Positions 57,638 to 64,000 of a DNA stretch of 64,000 bases are shown here, piece after piece. The notes beneath the pieces are model-generated. The model was not told the origin of the DNA. It saw only the letters and a list, made by a program, of their open reading frames with translations, and did not search any database. The translations under genes and the position numbers were made by a program. Each line of letters starts with the position of its first letter. The first letter of the stretch is position 1. This DNA is from Halorussus salinisoli (lineage in GTDB: Archaea > Halobacteriota > Halobacteria > Halobacteriales > Haladaptataceae). The DNA lies in assembly GCA_005239435.1 (NCBI GenBank), contig SZNP01000001.1:372001-436000 (forward strand), read 5' to 3'.

Positions 57638-58837
57638 TCAGTTGCTTTTCGAGAGCGTCTGAAGCACCCCGCTGACGAAGGGCCGGGGGTCGTCGAGTCG
57701 GAGGAAGTCGAAGCGGGGTTGTCGGACGACCGACTCGCCGATCTCCCACGCGGTCTCCCGGAGCGTCGGCCGTTCCACGAACGGCGACTCGTCGCGGAGG
57801 ACGCTGGTGAGGTAGCCGAGTTCGCCGTACAGCAGGTGGCTCCCGACGCCGAGTTCGAAACCGGGGTCGATTTCGCTCTGGCGGCCCTGCGACTGGAGCC
57901 AGTAGTAGTGAGGGAAGTCCGCGCCCGCCTGCACCGTCGAGGGGAGCGACTGCCACATCCGGGGGTTGATTTCGGTCAGGTAGTACTCGCCGGTTTCGGC
58001 GTGTTCCATGTACTCGATGCAGGCCAGACCGTGCCAGTCGAGTTCACCGAGTAAGTCGCGGGCGACCGCTTCGAGTTCCGGGTCGTACATCGATTCTCGG
58101 TAGACACCGCCGCCGCCGGTGTAGGAGTTGCCCCGAATCTGGTGGTGCTGGAACGTGGCGACCGGTTCGCCGCGGTCGTACAGTCCGGCGAACATGTACT
58201 CGTCGCTCGACGGGACGAACTCCTGTACGATGGGGACGTGGTTCATCTCGGCCAGCATCTCCTCGCGGTCGGGTTGCTCGCCCGGCCGGTTGTGGGTGAC
58301 GTTGTTGACCTCCTCGGCCTCGCTCGGGCCGTGCGTATCGACGTACTCGTCGGCGAGCAGGTTGTACCGGGACTTGACGATGCGCTCGCCGTCCCAGTCG
58401 TCCACCTCGTCGAACGGTCTGGTCTCGGGGACCGGCACGCCCGCGGCCTCGGCGGCCTCGGCGAGTTTCACCCGGTCGTGAACTCGTTCCAGCGTGGCGA
58501 TGTCGGGTACTTCGAGCGAGACGTACTCGGCGAACTCGTCGCGGTACTTCGACAGCAGGTAGGCGTCGTACTCCCGGACGGGAATCACGGTCCGTACGTC
58601 GTCGCGCGCGGCGAGGTCCAAGAGCGCGTCCTTGTACGCCAGCAGGTCCTCGTCGGGCGACGGAAGCGTGGCCGTCTCGTCGCAGAACCGCGAGGCGAAC
58701 ACGGGGACGTGGTCGTGTTCCGAGGCCGTGACGGTGTGAACGCCGCGCCCACCGAGCGACCGCAGACAGGGGTAACTGTACGGTGCGACGCCCGTCGGGA
58801 CGAGCACCGACGGCGCGTCATCGTTAGTCAGCGACAT
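57638..58837 (-). CDS. ATP-grasp carboxylate-amine ligase-like protein
   Basis: A 399-residue ATP-grasp protein. N-terminal Rossmann-like part: SVLVPTGVAPYSYPCLRSLG and DVRTVIPVREYDAYLLSKY. The ATP-grasp core includes KLAEAAEAAGVPVPETRPFD, RIVKSRYNLL, VPIVQEFVPSSDEYMFAGLY and the metal-binding EYYLTEINPRMWQSLP. Such proteins ligate amines to carboxylates (peptides, cell-wall or cofactor precursors). Substrate unknown. ATG 58837 chosen; the frame is open to 58954 but crosses AT-rich, non-conserved sequence. Confidence 0.85.
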   Translation of the reverse strand: MSLTNDDAPSVLVPTGVAPYSYPCLRSLGGRGVHTVTASEHDHVPVFASRFCDETATLPSPDEDLLAYKDALLDLAARDDVRTVIPVREYDAYLLSKYRDEFAEYVSLEVPDIATLERVHDRVKLAEAAEAAGVPVPETRPFDEVDDWDGERIVKSRYNLLADEYVDTHGPSEAEEVNNVTHNRPGEQPDREEMLAEMNHVPIVQEFVPSSDEYMFAGLYDRGEPVATFQHHQIRGNSYTGGGGVYRESMYDPELEAVARDLLGELDWHGLACIEYMEHAETGEYYLTEINPRMWQSLPSTVQAGADFPHYYWLQSQGRQSEIDPGFELGVGSHLLYGELGYLTSVLRDESPFVERPTLRETAWEIGESVVRQPRFDFLRLDDPRPFVSGVLQTLSKSN

Positions 58838-59556
58838 GTCATCGAATTCAGTCTCGGTTAACTTCAGTATAGGCCGCCAAACTGCTTCCGTGGCGGCAGT
58901 AGGGCGCTCTTTCCCCGGCGCAGGAGTGGTTTCCGTGCGGACGTGTGGTTTCACCCTAACAATGAAAATCGACGCTAGACGTCTCTATTTATTTCTTTAG
59001 GAAACGAACGTATTTCCCAGACGGGGGTTTCGATAGTTCGGTGCGTCGCTCCGCGTTTCGGGAGGTGTTCGTGGCTTGTCAACGCGAGTCGTGGTGTAGT
59101 GTCTGGCTGCTGTTCGAGCCGGTGAATTTGACTCCTCGCTTTCACCGAACAGCGGAGGACGTCGGGTGTGGGTCAACGAGGAGTGGAGAACGTCGGAATC
59201 GGGTTCGACCGCAACCGAGAACCTCAGTTCCGGGTTCGACTGCCAACAGCGAACCTCGGAGGAGCTAGCTACTCCGTGAGTCAATCGTACCGCACGGCCC
59301 CGTACAGCACCGCACGGCCCCGCACCGCACTGCACGACCCCGTACAGCACCACATAGCACCGCACCAGCCGCACACCTCCCCAACCGATTCCTTCGCTCC
59401 CGCCGGTCGCTCGGTCATCCCTCGCACGGACGGGCGCGGCGCTCACGAGCGCCGCGCCAGCGCGCGCCGAACAGGAAGACAGGCACGCGATACGGGCCGG
59501 AAGACGAGTACGCGTCGACCCGGAAGAATCGCGAGTTCCGGGCCTCCGGCCGTCGG
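58838..59556. other. 719-base intergenic region with repeats
   Basis: AT-rich promoter-like DNA near 58955-59000 (CTCTATTTATTTCTTTAGG). 59195-59260 has two imperfect 25-base direct repeats starting GGGTTCGACCGCAACC and GGGTTCGACTGCCAAC. Copy 3 of the dispersed repeat follows (59263-59480) and ends in a GC-rich palindrome (GGCGCGGCGCTCACGAGCGC). No convincing gene is seen on either strand. Confidence 0.5.
59263..59480. repeat. dispersed repeat, copy 3 (longest)
   Basis: AGCTAGCTACTCCGTGAG (59263-59280) then about ten units like CCGCACGGCCCCGTACAGCA, then CCTCC and a GC-rich tail with CGCGCGCCG. Head matches copy 4 in 17 of 18 bases and copies 1 and 2 more loosely. Confidence 0.5.
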
Positions 59557-60240
59557 TCACACCTCGCGCGGACTCGCCCGGGTCGCAGTCGCCTTGAACG
59601 ACGCCACGACTTCCGATTCCTCTCGCAGGTCCAGTTTCTCGATGCTCGACACGGTGACGATGGCGGCCAGCGGCGCGTCCGCGCCCACGTCCACGAGGAC
59701 GCGCGCGACCTGCGCTCCGGCGTCGATGGCCGCGACGGTCCCGACGAAGCGGTTCCGGGCGCTCGTGGCCTCCTCGGGCGGCGCGTCGTCGGGCGCGCTG
59801 AGCGTCACGGCGTCGGCCCGGATGGCGACGTTCACCGCGTCGGCCGCGGGTGCGAGCGCCCGGACCTGCCCGGCGTCGGTCTCGACCGTAGCGAGTTCGC
59901 CCTCCCGCGCGACGACCCTGCCCGACAGGACCGTCTCCTCGACCTCCGCGGTGCCGGTGAACTCCGAGCGGAGGCGCTCGAACCGGGCCAGCAGGTCGCG
60001 GGCCTCGTCGGTGAGGTCGCTCCCGCCGCCGCCCGACCCGCCGCGCTGGCGGACTACCAGCGGGCCGAGCGCGTCTTCGAGCGCGGTGAGTCGCTGGTGG
60101 GCGCGGGAGTACGATCGACCGAGGGCGTCGGCGGCCCGGTTGAGCGACCCCTCCGCGTCGATGGTTCGGAGGAGTTCTGCGTCGGCGGCGTCGAACTCCA
60201 CCCCGTCGGCCCGGAGGTGAGCTTCGAATCCGGCGTCCAT
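59557..60240 (-). CDS. ModE-like molybdate/tungstate-responsive regulator (HTH plus two TOBE domains)
   Basis: A 227-residue protein. Residues about 10-75 form a LysR/ModE-type HTH (LLRTIDAEGSLNRAADALGR, SYSRAHQRLTALEDALG). Two TOBE (molybdate-binding) domains follow: SGRVVAREGELATVETDAGQ and SARNRFVGTVAAIDAGAQVA ... LAAIVTVSSIEKLDL. ModE proteins bind molybdate or tungstate and repress uptake genes. It is divergent from the wtpABC-like operon with only 61 bases between starts, so that operon is the expected target. Confidence 0.9.
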   Translation of the reverse strand: MDAGFEAHLRADGVEFDAADAELLRTIDAEGSLNRAADALGRSYSRAHQRLTALEDALGPLVVRQRGGSGGGGSDLTDEARDLLARFERLRSEFTGTAEVEETVLSGRVVAREGELATVETDAGQVRALAPAADAVNVAIRADAVTLSAPDDAPPEEATSARNRFVGTVAAIDAGAQVARVLVDVGADAPLAAIVTVSSIEKLDLREESEVVASFKATATRASPREV

Positions 60241-60270
60241 ACTCCGACTCACGGGACGGTCGAGCAAAAC

Positions 60271-60294
60271 CGTTATGTCTCAGCCGATAGAACG
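60271..60294. promoter_or_regulatory. inverted repeat between the ModE-like gene and the Wtp operon
   Basis: CGTTATGT-N8-ATAGAACG, an inverted repeat with few mismatches, ends 7 bases before ATG 60302. It is a candidate operator for the ModE-like regulator; bacterial ModE boxes have a comparable layout. Confidence 0.4.
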
Positions 60295-60301
60295 CAGGGT
60301 T

Positions 60302-61414
60302 ATGTCTGAGAAGGAACAACGCTCCCGGCGTCGTCGGACCGCGTCCGACTGCTCGTCGAGCGACGTTCGACGGCGAGGGTTTCTCCGGGCGACCGGTGCG
60401 CTCGGAGTAGCCGGACTCACCGGACTCGCGGGCTGTGTGGCCGGACAGTTAGGTGTCGACGGGACGACGACAGCCGAAGACGCCGCCGACGCCGGCGGGG
60501 ACACTACGTCGTCGGCTGACTCGATGACGATTTTCCACGCGGGGAGTCTCGCCCCGCCGTTCGGCGCGGCCGAACCGAAGTTCGAGGAGAAGTACGGGGT
60601 TTCGGTCAACCGGGAAGCCAAAGGGTCGGTCGCGTCTACGAAGAAAATCACCGCGCAGGGGCGGAAAGCCGACGTGTTGGGCGTCTCGGACTTCCGACTC
60701 GTTCGGGACCGGTTACTCCCCGACCACGGCAGTTGGTACGCCATCTTCGCCACGAACGCCATGTCGCTCCAGTACCGCGAGGACTCGCCCGGGGCCGACG
60801 AAATCGGCCCGGACAACTGGTGGGAAGTCCTGAGTCGAGACGACGTGACGATAGGTCACAGCGACCCCGCCATCGACCCCGGCGGCTACCGGGCGGTCAT
60901 GGCGATGCAGTTGGGCAAGGAGAAGTTCGAGGGAGAGCGACTCTACGACGAGCGGACTCACCGGAAAATCCGCGAGAACATGACCGTCCCGACCGGGACC
61001 GAGACCAAACTCGAAGGACAACTCGAATCCGGCAAACTCGACTACGCGCTCTACTACCGGTCTATCGCCTCCCAGTCGGGGATGCCCTACGTGGACCTCC
61101 AACCCCACGTCGACCTCTCGAAACTCACCACGAAGTACGCCGAACACTACGAGAAAGCGACCGTCGATGCGGGCGGCACCGAGTACGTCGGCGCACCAAT
61201 CGCGTACGGCGTCACCGTCCCGAGCGTGGCCGAGGCCCCGACCCGGGGTGCCCAGTGGGTCGAATACGCGATAACCGACCCCGGCCAGCAGATTCTGAAG
61301 GAGAAGGGTCTCATCCCGAAGCAACCCGCGATCGTCACGAAGGACGGCAACGTCCCCGCTCGCGTCGCCAAGCACGCAGAAGCAAAGACTTCAGTCGGCC
61401 CGCTTGAACTCTAA
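60302..61414 (+). CDS. wtpA: tungstate/molybdate ABC transporter binding protein (WtpA-like)
   Basis: A 370-residue exported lipoprotein. Tat-like RRRGFLRATGALG is followed by lipobox LAGC. The mature protein has the WtpA hallmark MTIFHAGSLAPPF, REAKGSVASTKKI, GRKADVLGVSDF, GHSDPAIDPGGYRAVMAM and KLDYALYYRSIASQ. It captures molybdate or tungstate outside the cell. ATG 60302 is chosen over a TTG at 60275 that lies in the operator region. First gene of the transporter operon. Confidence 0.92.
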   Translation: MSEKEQRSRRRRTASDCSSSDVRRRGFLRATGALGVAGLTGLAGCVAGQLGVDGTTTAEDAADAGGDTTSSADSMTIFHAGSLAPPFGAAEPKFEEKYGVSVNREAKGSVASTKKITAQGRKADVLGVSDFRLVRDRLLPDHGSWYAIFATNAMSLQYREDSPGADEIGPDNWWEVLSRDDVTIGHSDPAIDPGGYRAVMAMQLGKEKFEGERLYDERTHRKIRENMTVPTGTETKLEGQLESGKLDYALYYRSIASQSGMPYVDLQPHVDLSKLTTKYAEHYEKATVDAGGTEYVGAPIAYGVTVPSVAEAPTRGAQWVEYAITDPGQQILKEKGLIPKQPAIVTKDGNVPARVAKHAEAKTSVGPLEL

Positions 61415-61418
61415 AACC

Positions 61419-62456
61419 GTGAGTACCGACACGGAGACGAAGGGCGAAACCGGCCCCCGGTCCGACGCCGATGCGTCCGCCTCGGCGCGGGCGTCGGCCG
61501 ACGAGGAGGGCGTCCTCGCCCGAATCGGCACCGGTACGACCGTCCTCGCGGTCGTCTCGGTTCAACTCGTCGCGTTCGCCGTCGCGCTCGCGGTCGGTTA
61601 CCCCGGCGCGTACGCCGGGTTCGCGGTCCTCTCGGCGGGAGCCATCGCGGCGTCCCGCGACCGAGGGGCCTTCGGTGCGCTGGCGGCGACCCTCGGCACC
61701 GCGCTCCTCGTCGCCCTCGGCCTGCCCCTGCTGATGATGATTGCCCGACAGGACCCCGCGCTGGTCGCGGAGATGGCGGCCGACCCGGCGGTCCAGCAGG
61801 CGCTCTACCTCTCGGTGTACGCGCCGCTGCTCGCCGCCGTCGTCAGCGTGGCGCTCGGGGTCCCGCTCGCACTGCTCCTCGCCCGGGGCTTCCCCGGCCA
61901 GGCGCTGGTCGAGAGCCTCGTCGACCTCCCGCTCGTGGTCCCCCACAGCGTCGCGGGACTCGCCGTCCTGTTCGGGTTCGGCGAGGGCGGTGCCTTCCCG
62001 CAGTTCGAGATTCTCGGAACCGTACTCGGCATGGTGCTGGCCATGACGTTCGTCTCGGCACCCTTCGCCGTCAACGCGGCCCGCGAGGCCTTCGAGTCGG
62101 TGCCGACCCGGGTGGAGTGGGCCGCCCGGACGCTCGGCGCGAACCGCTTCGAGACGTTCCGGCGCGTGACCGCTCCGATGGCGTGGCGCGGCGTCCTGAC
62201 CGGCGGTGTCCTCGCGTGGGCGCGGGCCGTCTCGGAGTTCGGCGCGGTCGCCATCGTGGCCTACAGCGTGGAGTTCTTCTACCTCCCCGAGGGCGAGACT
62301 CTCAGCGCCCAGCATGCGCCCGTCTTCATCTACAACACCTACCTCTCGGCCGGACTCGACGAGTCGGGCGCGGTCGCCACCCTCCTGCTGGCGCTCTCGG
62401 CGGTCATCTTCCTGCTGGTCCGGACGGTCGCCTACGACGACGGAGGGTGGCCGTGA
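61419..62456 (+). CDS. wtpB: tungstate/molybdate ABC transporter permease (WtpB/ModB-like)
   Basis: A 345-residue permease. About 35 acidic residues precede two helices; then comes the standard ABC-permease core (SVYAPLLAAVVSVALGVPLA onward) with the EAA-type loop EWAARTLGANRFETFRRVTA at about 235. GTG 61419 lies 4 bases after the wtpA stop. The two extra N-terminal helices before the core are longer than in many ModB proteins. Confidence 0.9.
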   Translation: MSTDTETKGETGPRSDADASASARASADEEGVLARIGTGTTVLAVVSVQLVAFAVALAVGYPGAYAGFAVLSAGAIAASRDRGAFGALAATLGTALLVALGLPLLMMIARQDPALVAEMAADPAVQQALYLSVYAPLLAAVVSVALGVPLALLLARGFPGQALVESLVDLPLVVPHSVAGLAVLFGFGEGGAFPQFEILGTVLGMVLAMTFVSAPFAVNAAREAFESVPTRVEWAARTLGANRFETFRRVTAPMAWRGVLTGGVLAWARAVSEFGAVAIVAYSVEFFYLPEGETLSAQHAPVFIYNTYLSAGLDESGAVATLLLALSAVIFLLVRTVAYDDGGWP

Positions 62457-62484
62457 CCCGGACGACTGCCGGAGGTGGTCGGCC

Positions 62485-63555
62485 GTGACGCTCGAAATCG
62501 ACGTTTCCGCGGCGTTCACCGCCGAGGGCGCGGACCGGTTCGAGGTGACTGCGGACCTCTCGGTCGCCGACGGCGAGACGCTGGTGGTCCTCGGGCCGAG
62601 CGGGTCGGGCAAGAGCCTCCTGCTGGAGACCGTCGCGGGGTTCCACGACCACGAGGGTCGGGTCGCGCTCTCGAACCGGGACCTGACCGACGTTCCCCCG
62701 GAGGACCGCGGCCTCGGGTTCGTCTTCCAGGACTACGCTCTGTTCCCCCACATGACCGTCCGGGAGAACGTCGCCTTCGGCGGGAACTACCACGAGACCC
62801 GCGACCCCGACGACCTGCTCGCGGAGTTCGGCGTGGCGGACCTCGCCGACCGCTACCCGCCGACCCTCTCCGGCGGCGAGTCCCAGCGAGTCGCCCTCGC
62901 GCGGGCCTTGGCCGTCCGGCCCGACGCCTTCCTGCTGGACGAACCCCTCTCGGCGCTCGACGTGCCGACCCGCCAGACGCTCCGAGAGGTGTTGGCCGAC
63001 GTGCTGGCCGACCAGACCGCGGTGTACGTCACCCACAACCGGACGACGGCGCGGGCCATCGCCGACCGCGTGGCGGTCATCCGGGACGGGGAAATCGTTC
63101 AGACCGGCACGCCCGAGGCCGTCTTCGAGTGCCCCGACTCTCCCTTCGTCGCCCGGTTCACGGGCGCGAACTGCCTCGAACTCGACGGCGGCGCGCTCAC
63201 GGTGCCCGGCGGGAGTTTGACTTTCGACGGCGCGAGCGAGACCGGGACGTCAGGTGTGGGAGGGACACCGGGTGAGGGGGAGACTACGGGCGAGGGAACG
63301 ACGACGAGCGAGACGGCCACCCACCTCGCAGTCCGACCCGAACACGTCGAGCTCGACCCCGCGGACCCCGACTTCTCGGCGTCGGTAGAGCGCGTCCTCC
63401 GAGAAGACGGGCGGTGTCGCCTCGCACTCGACGTGGCGGGCCAGCGACTCGACGCCTACGTCGAGTCCCACCATCTTCCCCCGTCTCCGCCCGAGGGCGA
63501 AGCGGTCGGGGTCGCGCTCCCCCGCGACCGGGTGGCCCTGCTGTCGGACCGATAG
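62485..63555 (+). CDS. wtpC: tungstate/molybdate ABC transporter ATPase (WtpC/ModC-like)
   Basis: A 356-residue ABC ATPase: Walker A GPSGSGKS near residue 36, Q-loop FVFQDYALFPHMTV, signature LSGGESQRVALARAL and Walker B PDAFLLDEPLSALD. A C-terminal regulatory TOBE-like region (about 270-356: HLAVRPEHVELDPADPDFSA, RCRLALDVAGQRLDAYV) binds oxyanion or modulates activity. GTG 62485 is used; the frame is open upstream within wtpB, but that part is a shadow. Powers uptake of molybdate/tungstate for the NarG-type enzyme. Confidence 0.9.
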   Translation: MTLEIDVSAAFTAEGADRFEVTADLSVADGETLVVLGPSGSGKSLLLETVAGFHDHEGRVALSNRDLTDVPPEDRGLGFVFQDYALFPHMTVRENVAFGGNYHETRDPDDLLAEFGVADLADRYPPTLSGGESQRVALARALAVRPDAFLLDEPLSALDVPTRQTLREVLADVLADQTAVYVTHNRTTARAIADRVAVIRDGEIVQTGTPEAVFECPDSPFVARFTGANCLELDGGALTVPGGSLTFDGASETGTSGVGGTPGEGETTGEGTTTSETATHLAVRPEHVELDPADPDFSASVERVLREDGRCRLALDVAGQRLDAYVESHHLPPSPPEGEAVGVALPRDRVALLSDR

Positions 63556-63659
63556 CTCCGACGTCCGGTGTTTATAACGTCTTCCCGGCGAGAAAATTAC
63601 TTAGGGGATGGTCAGAAACCACCTCGCATGGCACGCGAACAGCGAATCGGGGTGGTGCG

Positions 63660-64000
63660 GTGAGTCTCGTCGGGGGAACGCTCGGGAAGGTCGCGGCGGT
63701 CCTCGCGGCCGGACTGGTCGTCTCGGCCGCCGGGGTCGGCGCGGCGGTCTCCACGGGCGTCCTGAACCTCCAACCGCCCGCAGTCGAATCGGTCGAGAAC
63801 GAGTGGGGAGAAATATCGCAGGAGCGCACGGGCATCCAGACCCGAATCGTCGTGAACAACCCGAACGGCGTCGGCATTCCCGGCGTGGCGGGCGTCTCCT
63901 ACGACGTGGCGATGAACGACGTGACCGTCGCCGAGGGGTCGAGCGGCGGTCTCTCGCTGTCGCCCGGCCGGAACGAGGTGACGCTCCGGACCGACGTCGA
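63660..64000 (+). CDS. LEA type 2 (water stress/hypersensitive response domain) protein, partial
   Basis: The first 113 residues of a protein cut by the window end. An N-terminal membrane helix (KVAAVLAAGLVVSAAGVGAA) is followed by a WHy/LEA2 domain: QTRIVVNNPNGVGIPGVAGV and VSYDVAMNDVTVAEGSSGGL with LSLSPGRNEVTL. Such exported beta-sandwich proteins are linked to desiccation and osmotic stress. GTG 63660 places the helix at the start. Remaining length unknown. Confidence 0.82.
   Translation, partial: MSLVGGTLGKVAAVLAAGLVVSAAGVGAAVSTGVLNLQPPAVESVENEWGEISQERTGIQTRIVVNNPNGVGIPGVAGVSYDVAMNDVTVAEGSSGGLSLSPGRNEVTLRTDV

Noticed and set aside
59117..59140. tRNA-like GGTTCGAGCC/T-arm-like words
   Set aside because: No acceptor or anticodon stem can be formed around them.

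Overview
The window is high-GC DNA coding for strongly acidic, lysine-poor proteins. It carries halocyanin-type blue-copper proteins, Tat/lipobox signals, archaeal TATA boxes about 25-30 bases ahead of leaderless starts, a class I lysyl-tRNA synthetase, and small conserved families known mainly from haloarchaea. It is therefore chromosomal (or large-replicon) DNA of a halophilic archaeon (class Halobacteria). The genus cannot be fixed from the sequence. The main theme is anaerobic respiration of nitrogen (and possibly sulfur) oxides, with supporting molybdenum, heme and c-type cytochrome supply.

Layout. 0-14.8 kb is mostly housekeeping or generic haloarchaeal genes: a PQQ-type sugar dehydrogenase lipoprotein, MoaE, pyrH-lysS, an M50 site-2 protease, a PadR regulator, PitA (chlorite-dismutase-like plus ABM fusion), an acyltransferase, an AEC transporter, a crotonase and tRNA-Thr(GGT). 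14.8-25.1 kb is a cytochrome c maturation island (ccmD-like, ccmC, ccdA, membrane thioredoxin, ccmF, ccmB, ccmA, ccmE). It surrounds a diheme cytochrome that looks like TsdA (thiosulfate dehydrogenase/tetrathionate reductase). 25.1-50.9 kb is the denitrification region: nirK, norZ (quinol-type NO reductase), a cupin, DUF2249 proteins, a heme-copper-oxidase-like membrane protein, a molybdate/tungstate-binding protein and a narG-narH-narJ-gamma-subunit operon. That operon ends with a HEAT protein, an unknown protein and an Mrp ATPase fused to DUF2249. A halocyanin, a radical SAM/SPASM protein, ribL-mobA, heme-synthesis-related genes and a NarO/DmsR-like HTH regulator follow.

50.9-57.5 kb holds universal stress proteins, a frameshifted IS1341-type TnpB element with a DUF2080 partner, a uspA/doxX deletion fusion, small regulators, trkA and a DapA-family aldolase. 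57.6-64 kb has an ATP-grasp protein, a ModE/TOBE regulator divergent from a tungstate/molybdate ABC operon (wtpABC-like), and the start of a LEA-type-2 protein cut by the window edge.

How it fits together. Nine copies of a 12-base palindrome, CGAAC-NN-GTTCG (one copy with one mismatch), lie only in front of denitrification, molybdenum-cofactor and heme genes, often exactly 38-43 bases before the start codon. The linked HTH_10 regulator is the obvious candidate to bind them. MoaE, MobA, the Wtp/Mod proteins and the chaperone supply the molybdoenzyme. HemG-like, radical SAM, GluTR-domain and PitA proteins may supply heme. Halocyanins probably carry electrons to NirK and the molybdoenzyme. The Ccm genes mature the TsdA-like cytochrome, the only CXXCH protein seen. 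No nosZ, narI, Rieske narB or ccmH was found here.
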